Positions 1-6,637 of a stretch of 8,106 nucleotides of DNA are shown piece by piece. This stretch comes from JBBPYR01 sp038199755 (GTDB lineage Bacteria > Chloroflexota > Ktedonobacteria > Ktedonobacterales > Ktedonobacteraceae). Each line of letters starts with the position of its first letter. Position 1 is the first letter of the stretch. The DNA lies in NCBI GenBank assembly GCA_038199755.1, contig JBBPYR010000260.1, positions 1-8,106 on the forward strand. Reading direction: 5' to 3'. The notes under the pieces are model-generated. The model worked only from the letters and a program-made list of their open reading frames with translations. It searched no databases and had not been told where the DNA came from. Both the position numbers and the translations under genes were made by a program.

Positions 1-1637
1 ATTTTTGCTGCTTCTGGCTCTCGTGGTTCTTGCTCGCGCTGCTCCATTTTTGCAGCGTGAGCTTCTTTTTGACGCTGGCGACGTTGCTGCAAACGCAGCA
101 TGCCTTTATCCTTTTTCACTTCAAAGTGCAGGCGAGTGAACAAGATCACGGCGAAGGCGATGGCTTCTAGTGATGAGGAGATGGACGTGGCAAGAGGAAT
201 CGCGAGAATAATCAATTTGTTATGCGAGAATAGCTGTAAGAGCAAGAGGATGAGCCCAAAGCGGATACCTAAGGCAAGCGTATCGAAGATGAGAGGCGTG
301 CGTGCGTCCTTGAGTGCCAAGAAGCCACGTGCAAGCATATCGCCGCCTGCATAGCCGGGCAAACCGATGCAAAAACCGATTAAGGCTAAATTTGTTAAAT
401 CGGAAGAATGCGCGTCAAAGGCACCATGTTGAAACAATAGTTGGATCAATGGTTTGCCCACAAGGATGAGCACGAAGGTTGCGGGAATAGTCAAAGCAAT
501 AGAAGCACCCATGATTTTGAGGGCCATCTGGCGCAGGCGTACAAAACGGCCAGCCGCTGCATGGGTGACAAGATGTGGTAATAATGCTTGCCCAATCGCC
601 TGTGAAATCAAAGCAAAGGGCACGCCATAGAGCATCTGAGCGTTATGCAGGGCAGACAGACTGGCCCCATCGACAAGATACGAGGCAAAGGCTGTATTCA
701 TCAGAAAGCCCGCTGAGCCGACGGCGACCGAGAGGGCATTGGGCACAAACAGGCGCATTACGTCGCGTAGGCCGCGATCACGAATATCCCAATGAAATGT
801 ATAGCGCACATGTTGTTGAAACAAACCAGGCAACTGCACCCCAATCTGCAAGAGCGAAGCGACCAACACACCATAGGTAGGACCATAGATACCAACGCTA
901 GGAATGGCAAGAGAGAACAATAAGCCGCCAATCAACCCAAAGTTGTAGATAGCGATTGAGAGGGCAGGGAGCCAGAATTGACGCTTACTATTCAAGATGG
1001 CAGATACGATAGTCCCTAAGCCAAGAATAAGGGGCTGCACCAGCATGATGCGCGTCAATGTGGTGGTCAGGGCTTGTTCGGATGCTGAATAGCCAGGGAC
1101 GATAAATGTGCGAACCAGAAAGGGCGCGAAGATTTCGCCAATGATGACCAAGGCAGTTAGGCTCACAAGCAAGACATTGAATACGAGGCTGGTAAGCCGC
1201 CAGGCAGCTTGTTCACCATGCTCTTTCTCATAGGAGAAAAAGATGGGAACAAAGGCATGCGTCAGAGCTCCCCCGGCAATAAGGTTAAAAAGGGTGTCAG
1301 GAAGATTCGACGCGGCATAATACGCATTAGCCGCTGATCCCGCGCCAAACAGGGCATTGAAGATGCTTTGTCTAACCACACCTAAACCGCGTGAAGCCAA
1401 AAGAGCCAAAATTAAGAGCAGAGCCGCTTCAAGAATGCTAAAACGCCGCAGCGAGACGCTATCGCTGAAGCGAAATTTTTTGAGGTCAAAACGAAAGGTG
1501 CGATCCTTCAAAAAGGACATGCCCCATACAGCGTTTTTCTGTTTGGGAGTGGTGGTATTTGCGAGAGATTGAAGACGAGCCTTTTCCGCAACCGACGTCG
1601 CTGTTGTATCATCTGAACGTGATGTCTGCTGTGAAAT
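1..1637 (-). CDS. murJ: MurJ/MviN-type lipid II flippase (partial, C-terminus off the left edge)
   Basis: This is a polytopic inner-membrane protein of the MOP superfamily that flips the peptidoglycan precursor lipid II. Translating the minus strand gives one open frame to the window edge with the family's N-terminal signature: an SRGLGVVRQ motif, then NLPDTLFN and AGGALTHAFVP, followed by about 14 hydrophobic segments. Compared from memory with E. coli MurJ, Arg18 and Arg24 are kept, Asp39 is Asn, and the Arg52-Arg53 pair is Phe-Asn, as I recall from cyanobacterial and Chloroflexi-type members. After the last hydrophobic segment there is a charged Gln/Glu/Arg-rich tail of at least 42 residues. 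The start is unusual. The frame has a TAG at 1661-1659 and its first ATG only at 1520, which has no SD. An SD at 1644-1653 sits 6-7 nt before in-frame ATT at 1637, which I take as the start, adding 39 polar residues. The family call is firm; the start is less so. Confidence 0.93.
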   Translation of the reverse strand, partial: MSQQTSRSDDTTATSVAEKARLQSLANTTTPKQKNAVWGMSFLKDRTFRFDLKKFRFSDSVSLRRFSILEAALLLILALLASRGLGVVRQSIFNALFGAGSAANAYYAASNLPDTLFNLIAGGALTHAFVPIFFSYEKEHGEQAAWRLTSLVFNVLLVSLTALVIIGEIFAPFLVRTFIVPGYSASEQALTTTLTRIMLVQPLILGLGTIVSAILNSKRQFWLPALSIAIYNFGLIGGLLFSLAIPSVGIYGPTYGVLVASLLQIGVQLPGLFQQHVRYTFHWDIRDRGLRDVMRLFVPNALSVAVGSAGFLMNTAFASYLVDGASLSALHNAQMLYGVPFALISQAIGQALLPHLVTHAAAGRFVRLRQMALKIMGASIALTIPATFVLILVGKPLIQLLFQHGAFDAHSSDLTNLALIGFCIGLPGYAGGDMLARGFLALKDARTPLIFDTLALGIRFGLILLLLQLFSHNKLIILAIPLATSISSSLEAIAFAVILFTRLHFEVKKDKGMLRLQQRRQRQKEAHAAKMEQREQEPREPEAAK

Positions 1638-1643
1638 AGTATG

Positions 1644-1653
1644 CCCTCCTCCT
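1644..1653 (-). promoter_or_regulatory. Strong Shine-Dalgarno upstream of an ATT codon
   Basis: The minus strand reads AGGAGGAGGG here, an extended match to the anti-SD. It is followed after 6-7 nt by ATT (1637-1635) in the murJ frame. No ATG, GTG or TTG in any frame lies at a usable distance. This ribosome site decides the start proposed for murJ. Confidence 0.75.
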
Positions 1654-1683
1654 ACTCTCTACATGAGATATGGTTTTGCAGTC

Positions 1684-1712
1684 ATTATAGCAGTAGCATT
1701 CCATACTGCCTA
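1684..1712 (-). promoter_or_regulatory. Extended -10 promoter of murJ
   Basis: On the minus strand there is a perfect TATAAT (1689-1684) preceded by TGC, an extended -10. A TAGGCA box (4 of 6 to TTGACA, 1712-1707) lies exactly 17 nt upstream. The predicted transcript start near 1677 gives a leader of about 40 nt that contains the strong SD at 1644-1653. That fits murJ translation starting near 1637. Confidence 0.75.
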
Positions 1713-1771
1713 GAAACCCATGCAAAAGTACTGTGTTGAGCTCCTTAACGGCCAAAGGTCAGAAAAAAGGC

Positions 1772-1802
1772 AACAAAAAAGGCTGGCAAAAACGCCAGCC
1801 TT
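1772..1802 (-). terminator. Intrinsic terminator of the KGG gene
   Basis: The stem AAGGCTGGC/GCCAGCCTT (1779-1787 with 1794-1802) has a 6-nt loop. On the minus strand it runs into six T residues (complement of A 1775-1780). It begins about 20 nt after the KGG stop codon and separates that gene from the murJ promoter. Confidence 0.85.
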
Positions 1803-1823
1803 ATTGTCGCTAAAGGTTCAGCT

Positions 1824-2021
1824 CTACGCTTGTACGCTATACTTTGAGCGACGGCGACTGATTGAACCACCCTTACGTCCGGCAGCCTGAGCCTCTTCAG
1901 AGGTCCACTTATGCGCGGTACCTAGTGCATGAGCAGCTTTGCCGCCCTTGCTGGCAATTTCGCGCTTCTTTTCGGGGCTCATTGACGCAAAGCCTCTGCC
2001 ACGTCCTTTTTGTGCTTGCAT
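1824..2021 (-). CDS. KGG-motif stress-induced protein (Con-10/YciG/GsiB-like)
   Basis: A 65-residue, very hydrophilic, Lys/Arg/Gly/Ala-rich protein with two copies of the KGG motif family: residues 14-27 (SPEKKREIASKGG) and 41-52 (SEEAQAAGRKGG). These short repeats are typical of bacterial stress-induced proteins such as E. coli YciG and B. subtilis GsiB and of fungal conidiation protein Con-10. They are expected to be cytoplasmic and largely unstructured, with a suspected protective role under starvation or desiccation; the biochemical role is not established. The ATG at 2021 is chosen because AAGGAGAG ends 5 nt before it. The frame stays open upstream to 2162, but those 47 codons encode no KGG-like sequence and contain the SD. 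The C-terminus is basic (SRRRSKY). It is transcribed alone, with its own terminator. Confidence 0.85.
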   Translation of the reverse strand: MQAQKGRGRGFASMSPEKKREIASKGGKAAHALGTAHKWTSEEAQAAGRKGGSISRRRSKYSVQA

Positions 2022-2026
2022 TATAA

Positions 2027-2034
2027 CTCTCCTT
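2027..2034 (-). promoter_or_regulatory. Ribosome binding site of the KGG gene
   Basis: AAGGAGAG on the minus strand, 5 nt before the ATG at 2021-2019. It decides the internal start over the longer open frame that reaches 2162. Confidence 0.8.
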
Positions 2035-2124
2035 GTGCAACATAAACAGTATAATACGTAACTTCCAGTGAATGATGATGCATTTCCTGTGTGCCAGAAA
2101 CGCTTGTGTATCATCAACAACCTA

Positions 2125-2153
2125 AGCATAACAGGCCCACCTGTGAAGTACAA
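2125..2153 (-). promoter_or_regulatory. Possible promoter of the KGG gene
   Basis: The minus strand has TTGTAC (2153-2148), 17 nt, then TATGCT (2130-2125) preceded by TGT. This is a weak sigma-70 site with an extended -10 and would give a leader of about 95 nt. A second -10-like TATTAT at 2056-2051, nearer the gene, has no convincing -35. A stress sigma factor could instead use an unrecognised site here. Confidence 0.35.
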
Positions 2154-2245
2154 GTCATCCATAAAAAGTTTCAGTGTTCTCTAATGTAGACTCAACCATT
2201 TCTAAGCAAAAGATGAGCTAAATCCTTCTTGTGAGGCTCAGTTTT

Positions 2246-2293
2246 CCTTAGCCTAACTAAGTATACACAGCAATTTCTAAGGAATTGCTGTGT
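2246..2293 (-). terminator. Hairpin with pseudoknot potential, 3' of the response regulator
   Basis: A perfect 11-bp inverted repeat, ACACAGCAATT (2265-2275) and AATTGCTGTGT (2283-2293), with a 7-nt loop, starts about 29 nt after the response-regulator stop. On the minus strand no T-run follows, so it is not a textbook terminator. The loop sequence CCTTAG (minus, 2282-2277) is complementary to CTAAGG (minus, 2251-2246), which would allow an H-type pseudoknot. CTTAG at 2261-2257 can pair with part of the same downstream partner. It may be a transcript 3' end or a stabilising structure. Confidence 0.5.
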
Positions 2294-2321
2294 TGACACA
2301 TCTTTTAGCTTTTGTACGCGG

Positions 2322-2717
2322 TTATGCTGAGGTATCTGAAATAAGAAGCTCTTGAATAAGATGAATGATGTCGTCTACAGAGAAGGGTTTTTCGAGTAGT
2401 GACACATGCAATTGTTGCAACTCTTCTGTATCATTATAGGTTGCGGCAGTAGTAAGAATAACAGGTAATGTAGCAAGGTATGATTGAGCTCGCAGTTGGC
2501 GGATCACCTCTACCCCTGTGATGGAGCCACTAAGTCGCCAATCCGCGATCAGAAGGTCAATAGGCAACGGATTCACGACCGTTCCCTCCACGCCTAACGA
2601 CAGAAGGCATGTTTCTGCATCTGGGTAGTTTACAACAGTATACCCTTCGTCTTGCAGCACCAAGAGTATCATTTCCTGGATAGCGATGTCATCTTCTAAT
2701 AAGCCTACGCACGTCAT
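2322..2717 (-). CDS. Single-domain response regulator (CheY-like receiver)
   Basis: A 131-residue protein that is just a receiver domain, with no DNA-binding or enzymatic output. The conserved positions are present: the acidic pocket Glu8-Asp9-Asp10 (LLEDD), phospho-acceptor Asp59 (LLIADWRL), the switch Thr89 (VILTT) and Lys110 (LEKPF). It should take a phosphoryl group from a histidine kinase and act through protein-protein contact or as a phosphorelay shuttle in the cytoplasm. It lies 132 nt downstream of, and on the same strand as, the histidine kinase at 2850-4253, its most likely partner. A promoter at 2753-2781 suggests that it can also be transcribed independently. Translation probably starts at the ATG at 2717; AGGGG lies about 10 nt upstream, a moderate site. 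The family is certain; the output is unknown. Confidence 0.93.
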   Translation of the reverse strand: MTCVGLLEDDIAIQEMILLVLQDEGYTVVNYPDAETCLLSLGVEGTVVNPLPIDLLIADWRLSGSITGVEVIRQLRAQSYLATLPVILTTAATYNDTEELQQLHVSLLEKPFSVDDIIHLIQELLISDTSA

Positions 2718-2752
2718 GAGCCTTTACCCCTGTAAAATAATTTCTCTCGAAC

Positions 2753-2781
2753 ACTATAACAAACCAGATCATTTTACGCAA
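2753..2781 (-). promoter_or_regulatory. Promoter of the response regulator gene
   Basis: On the minus strand TTGCGT (2781-2776), a 17-nt spacer and TATAGT (2758-2753; 5 of 6 to TATAAT). It lies in the gap between the kinase stop and the receiver start and predicts a leader of about 30 nt. The gap shows no clear terminator, so readthrough from the kinase gene remains possible. Confidence 0.5.
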
Positions 2782-2849
2782 GGGTGCTAGAACAAATAGA
2801 AGGAACTCCATTCAGAGGGAAGGAGACACAGTGAGGGAAGTAGCATCCA

Positions 2850-4253
2850 TCACGCTCCGACCATCACCTTGTAAAGAGTACCTATCGCAGGTGAGGCCTC
2901 TTGAGAGACCGCGAGTGGTAACGTGAAGGTGGCATTCGTTCCTTGCCTGGGTTGACTGGTGAGTGATAAGGTACCGTGCATTGCTTCAACGAGTATCCGT
3001 GCAAGATAGAGGCCAAGACCGCTACCCGCGATCTTTTTGGTAGCTGCCTGTTCACCACGTATGAAAGGTTGAACCACAACCGCTTGTTCTCGTCGCGACA
3101 TGCCTATCCCTTCATCGCGCACAGAAATTGTCAGCATAGGCACCTCACATGACTCACGTGGGTCTGCGGTCTTGTAGAAGCGGGAGGGAGGTGCTGACGA
3201 GAATGATGGTTGTTCACCAGATGACACAATTACGTCAATACGTCCCCCATCAGGAGAATATTTTACGGCATTATCTACCAGATTGGTGAGTATCTGCTCT
3301 ACGCGATCTGGATCGGCCCAGACGTGGGGCAAGGAGGCGGGGCATTGCAAATGAAGGGTATGTTTGATGGCAGAGGAAGTGCCAAGACGACGCTGGGCAA
3401 TCTGGATAACACGTTGACAAAGGCGCGCAATATCGATGGTTTCACAGCGCACAATGAGACGACCAGCTTGCAGCCCGGAGAGATCAAGCAAATCATTCAC
3501 CAGCACCTCCATATGGCAGGTCTGTTCCATAATAACATCAAGATAGTGCTGCTGCTTTTCCAAGGTCATCATGCTGCTTGTTCCATCGCTTGGTTTCTCA
3601 GCAAGGGCGGGCGGACTGTACGCTTGGAGGAGTCCCGCATATCCCTTGATTGCGGTTAAAGGGACGCGCAATTCATGGCTTACCAAAGAAATAAACCCGC
3701 TTTGCTCATGCATCTCTAGTTTTATTTCGGTAGGCGTAATGGCATTGTTGACCATTTGTAATGATCGTTCAGCGCAAAGCGAGCGTGGGTGTTCATACTG
3801 CCACTTTAGGATCTGCTCCAATTCATAGGATAGTTCTGGTAAACGTTGCTCAAGTAGGGCGCACCTATTGGAGTAGAATGCCGCGGGCTGGTCAGCGATG
3901 CAGAAGAAAAAACCGATGATTCCTTCAGGCCGCTCTAGCGGTGCGACAGCAATACTGAAGGTGGCATGCTCGGAGAGGTGAGGAAGCGGTATTTGCAAGC
4001 TATCAATGCACCATAACAAACGTGTCTGCATCGCCATATCATATACTGCCCGAACGCGCTCATGTTGCAGAAGAGCGTCCATATGTTCGTTACGCGTCGA
4101 GAGTAAGACGTGATCCTGTGCCTTAGAAAGTGAAGCTAATAAAGGATGCCGAAAGAGAGGGTCAGCACACTCTAAAAAGAGGCTCACAGAGCTACATCCC
4201 AGCACATTACGAACGCGATTAGCTAAACCCAGTAAGCGCAAGTTCGTTTCCAT
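2850..4253 (-). CDS. Soluble sensor histidine kinase with GAF-like input domain
   Basis: A two-component histidine kinase, 467 residues from the ATG at 4253. Residue numbers here count from an alternative GTG at 4262, three codons earlier. Residues 10-155 look like a divergent GAF domain, ending in FSIAVAPLERPEGIIGFFF and a helix. The HisKA H-box is FISLVSHELRVPLTAIKGY with His196. The catalytic domain has the N-box (NLVDNAVKYS, 327-336), G1 (DEGIGM, 383-388), an F-box-like PFIRG (399-403) and G2 (GSGLGLYL, 413-420), so it should be active. There is no membrane segment or signal peptide, so it senses a cytoplasmic cue. Linker insertions lie after the H-box helix (about 215-236) and between N and G1 (about 348-375). 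ATG 4253 is preferred because AGGT ends 7 nt upstream, while the GTG is only about 3 nt from GAGAGG. The receiver gene follows. Confidence 0.93.
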   Translation of the reverse strand: METNLRLLGLANRVRNVLGCSSVSLFLECADPLFRHPLLASLSKAQDHVLLSTRNEHMDALLQHERVRAVYDMAMQTRLLWCIDSLQIPLPHLSEHATFSIAVAPLERPEGIIGFFFCIADQPAAFYSNRCALLEQRLPELSYELEQILKWQYEHPRSLCAERSLQMVNNAITPTEIKLEMHEQSGFISLVSHELRVPLTAIKGYAGLLQAYSPPALAEKPSDGTSSMMTLEKQQHYLDVIMEQTCHMEVLVNDLLDLSGLQAGRLIVRCETIDIARLCQRVIQIAQRRLGTSSAIKHTLHLQCPASLPHVWADPDRVEQILTNLVDNAVKYSPDGGRIDVIVSSGEQPSFSSAPPSRFYKTADPRESCEVPMLTISVRDEGIGMSRREQAVVVQPFIRGEQAATKKIAGSGLGLYLARILVEAMHGTLSLTSQPRQGTNATFTLPLAVSQEASPAIGTLYKVMVGA

Positions 4254-4299
4254 CAAGCGCACCTACCTCTCAATTCACCCATAGCTTATCCTTTTTCTT

Positions 4300-4305
4300 A
4301 GTATA
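4300..4305 (-). promoter_or_regulatory. Possible -10 box for the histidine kinase
   Basis: TATACT on the minus strand (5 of 6 to TATAAT), about 47 nt before the kinase start. No good -35 is seen at 16-18 nt, although the upstream sequence is TTG-rich (TTGCTTGTTGG). It lies in the divergent gap shared with the HEAT gene. Confidence 0.3.
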
Positions 4306-4362
4306 TGTGAGCAACCAACAAGCAAGCAGCGTTGATGAGGGTGAGATAGAGTGTGTTCCTAC

Positions 4363-4391
4363 TTGACCATGAAGGATGAGAACGGTACAAT
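4363..4391 (+). promoter_or_regulatory. Near-consensus promoter of the HEAT-repeat gene
   Basis: TTGACC (4363-4368), exactly 17 nt, then TACAAT (4386-4391). Each box matches the sigma-70 consensus at 5 of 6 positions. The transcript would start near 4398, leaving a leader of about 67 nt before ATG 4465. This is one of the two best promoters in the window. Confidence 0.75.
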
Positions 4392-4464
4392 GGGCAGAAC
4401 ACGCTAACCGTCACCAGTGCTGATTTTCAGTGCGCTTGTAAATAGAAATAAAGGATTGGGATGT

Positions 4465-6375
4465 ATGTCTCAAATGGAACAAGGACAACCCGAATTCCCG
4501 CCATCATCAGAGCAATTAGAGGACCAAGGTTTTGTACATATTGAAGAGAAGGATGATACCCAGGAAGACGATCTTTCTCCTACCCTAATCGCCTCTCCCG
4601 AGGATGTTTCGGATGTCTCACAGACCACCATGAAGCAGTCTGCAGTGGTAGCTGCGGTCGCCCCACGTGCAGTGGAACGAGCGGGAACACTTGAACATCT
4701 TGCAGCACGCCGTCCCTTTCCTGCGCTTGACCCCGAAGCACCTGACATGAAGCAACGTCTGAGTGAACTACGAACAGAGATTACTAGTATTTTGACAGAT
4801 TTCCGCTGGTCAGGACTCTCCATTGAAGCAGCGGCAGAGCAACTTATGCCCATCTTGAATCTAGGTCCGATTCCACAATGGCGACCCGTGCTGATCCCAT
4901 TTCTGCTCGAAATTGACCGAGCGGGCAACTTTATTCCTGTCTGGATCCATATTATCGACCTTGACGACCCGAAAGACATACCGACGAACGCAGACCCCGC
5001 GGAAACGATGCAGGGACGAGCCAAACGCTATGGCATTTTGATGCTTGGCCATTATAAATATGCCGATCTGGGTACCACACGTGGCGAGCAACGTTCTGAT
5101 CTGGCGTCGTTTCTCGGTCAACTGGCGACCAACCCGACTACTTCACTCTATGCCACACAATCACTGGTGAAACAGGGGACGACCGCTGCCATACAAGCGT
5201 TGGTAGAGGCGTTAAAAGATGCAGAAGGATGGGCCAAAGTCGATATTGTTGAAGCGTGCATTGCCTTAAACCTGACACGATTTTACGATCTTCTGCTGGC
5301 GAGTGGGCTTGACCGCGTCACGGGATTAGAAAGCTATGTTGCGGTTCCTCTATATCGTACCTTGACACTGGAAAAATATCTGGGTCAGGATTCGCGCAAC
5401 ACGCCACGGCTGGGGCAACAAGCAGCTCTTGTGCTGGCCCAGGTGCTACAAGACGGTATGACGCCGCCCGCAGCAAACGCAGAGACACGGCCCGTTGTTT
5501 TTGAACGTCCACTCTTCCCCATCGCACAGGCTCTTTTTGCTGGTGCGCGTAAAGCACCGAACTGGCAATACACCATTGCATTGCATCGCTTAGCCCTCTT
5601 ACTAGGACGGTACTGGAACGATATTTCACGCAGTATGATACAGGATCAACGTATTCTGGAGCAGATCTATCCCTGCTTCGCGATGATGCCAGAGGTGGAA
5701 CGCTGGATTGATGGCCCTGGCCGCGACACATTATTGAAATCGCTGAACGACGCGGGAGAAGACGCACTCATCCCAACCATCAAGGTGTTAGGTGAGCTAG
5801 GCGATCCTCGTGCCACAGCACTCTTGCTTGATCGTCTTGCTAGTACGAAGACGTTGACCAATCGGGAGCAGGCATTGTACATTGGTACTATTTGCGATAC
5901 GCTCGGTCGCCTAGGGGACCAACGGGCTGTCCCCGCGATGCTACACCTGCTACAGCGCACCGTCGCGATTGCGAGACGCAGCACACTGGCGAAACGGCGT
6001 GATAACTTGCCGACGGGCGATCCCGCTATTCCAGAGAGCATCGTGTATGCTGCCGTCACCCGCGCTTGCGGGCAGTTGGGCGATAGCAGTGCGCTGGATA
6101 CGATCTTGCTCGCAGCCAATGATTTTGATCCTTATGTTCGCATGCAAGCATTAGATGCCCTAAAGCGCATTGATCAGGCGCGTGAGGATGTGCGTAGCCG
6201 CATGGCAATTCGAGAAGCCTTGAATGATCCACGCGATAGTATTGTGCGTACCGCTTGCCAGCTTGTCGTACAATATCGTGACACCGAGGCAATTCCTACG
6301 CTGCGTCACCTCATCGAGGGTCGCCCAGAACTCGCACCTGCGGCCTATGACGCATTACGCCAATTAGGGCAATGA
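4465..6375 (+). CDS. HEAT-repeat protein, probable scaffold
   Basis: A 636-residue cytoplasmic protein with no signal peptide or membrane helix. Residues 1-95 are acidic and probably disordered (EEKDDTQEDD). From about 95 the chain is helical. Residues 225-300 are degenerate alpha-solenoid repeats, and 420-636 contain clear HEAT-like units: LIPTIKVLGELGDPRATALLL, GRLGDQRAVPAMLHLL, ACGQLGDSSALDTILLAAND, DPYVRMQALDALKRI and TEAIPTLRHLIEG. The recurring LGD-x-RA turn is typical of PBS-lyase/HEAT repeats. Such solenoids bind other proteins; no catalytic motif is visible and I cannot name a function. The start is ATG 4465, with AAAGGA about 10 nt upstream; an in-frame GTG at 4417 has no SD. A Ser/Thr kinase gene follows on the same strand but is separated by a strong hairpin, so the two are probably distinct transcripts. 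The acidic, Ser/Thr-bearing N-terminus could be a kinase substrate (inference). Confidence 0.85.
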   Translation: MSQMEQGQPEFPPSSEQLEDQGFVHIEEKDDTQEDDLSPTLIASPEDVSDVSQTTMKQSAVVAAVAPRAVERAGTLEHLAARRPFPALDPEAPDMKQRLSELRTEITSILTDFRWSGLSIEAAAEQLMPILNLGPIPQWRPVLIPFLLEIDRAGNFIPVWIHIIDLDDPKDIPTNADPAETMQGRAKRYGILMLGHYKYADLGTTRGEQRSDLASFLGQLATNPTTSLYATQSLVKQGTTAAIQALVEALKDAEGWAKVDIVEACIALNLTRFYDLLLASGLDRVTGLESYVAVPLYRTLTLEKYLGQDSRNTPRLGQQAALVLAQVLQDGMTPPAANAETRPVVFERPLFPIAQALFAGARKAPNWQYTIALHRLALLLGRYWNDISRSMIQDQRILEQIYPCFAMMPEVERWIDGPGRDTLLKSLNDAGEDALIPTIKVLGELGDPRATALLLDRLASTKTLTNREQALYIGTICDTLGRLGDQRAVPAMLHLLQRTVAIARRSTLAKRRDNLPTGDPAIPESIVYAAVTRACGQLGDSSALDTILLAANDFDPYVRMQALDALKRIDQAREDVRSRMAIREALNDPRDSIVRTACQLVVQYRDTEAIPTLRHLIEGRPELAPAAYDALRQLGQ

Positions 6376-6384
6376 GAAGAGAGG

Positions 6385-6450
6385 GGCAAGCAACGATAAA
6401 GTGGGAGCGGTAGGTCCTGATCTACCGCTCCCGCTTTATCATTGCTTGCC
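6385..6450 (+). terminator. Very long hairpin terminator after the HEAT gene
   Basis: Ten nt after the stop codon, three helices stack: GGCAAGCAA/TTGCTTGCC (9 bp), GATAAAG/CTTTATC (7 bp) and GGGAGCGGTAG/CTACCGCTCCC (11 bp). One C-A mismatch and one T-G pair separate them, and the loop is 8 nt. A pyrimidine-rich, T-heavy stretch (GTTTCTTCTTT) follows on the plus strand. It should stop transcription of the HEAT gene. Its length and near-perfect symmetry also resemble an intergenic palindromic repeat. Confidence 0.8.
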
Positions 6451-6637
6451 GTTTCTTCTTTGTATGTCATGATGATACATATTCGTCGATTCTGCTAGAT
6501 CTAGCACCTTTATCCCATAAAAACAGAAGGGTTTCGCTACCACTTGTATACTGGATAGTAGAAGCAAATATATGCAGCAAGCGCGAGGAGGTTTTTGTCT
6601 CTCGCTCTATGTTCACCTTAAGGTTGAGGATTAGACA
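6451..6637 (+). promoter_or_regulatory. Leader and promoter region of the Ser/Thr kinase
   Basis: This gap of about 190 nt holds a perfect 14-bp palindrome (6493-6506), a -10-like TATACT (6547-6552) without a convincing -35, and an SD-like AGGAGG (6586-6591). The only near start to that AGGAGG is TTG at 6595, in a frame that stops after 8 codons. The true kinase SD, GAGGA (6626-6630), lies 7 nt before ATG 6638. I could not assign a confident promoter. Confidence 0.4.
6493..6506. promoter_or_regulatory. Perfect 14-bp palindrome, candidate operator
   Basis: TGCTAGATCTAGCA is its own reverse complement. It lies about 130 nt upstream of the kinase start and 40 nt upstream of the possible -10 box at 6547. 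The size and placement fit a dimeric repressor or activator site, but no family consensus is recognised. Confidence 0.4.

Noticed and set aside
100..1572. Plus-strand frames opposite murJ (100-354, 575-880, 1357-1572)
   Set aside because: All are antisense to a clear MurJ coding frame on the minus strand and show no recognisable domains.
1974..2162. Longer version of the KGG protein starting at 2162 (112 residues)
   Set aside because: A strong SD ends 5 nt before the internal ATG at 2021, and the extra N-terminal residues show no KGG-like or other recognisable sequence.
4417..4464. GTG start at 4417 for the HEAT gene
   Set aside because: No SD precedes it and the first 16 residues look like translated leader; ATG 4465 has an AAAGGA upstream.
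4470..5024. 184-residue open frame on the minus strand
   Set aside because: It lies antisense within the HEAT-repeat gene, has no SD or recognisable domain, and its Ser/Arg-rich composition is that of a complementary-strand shadow.
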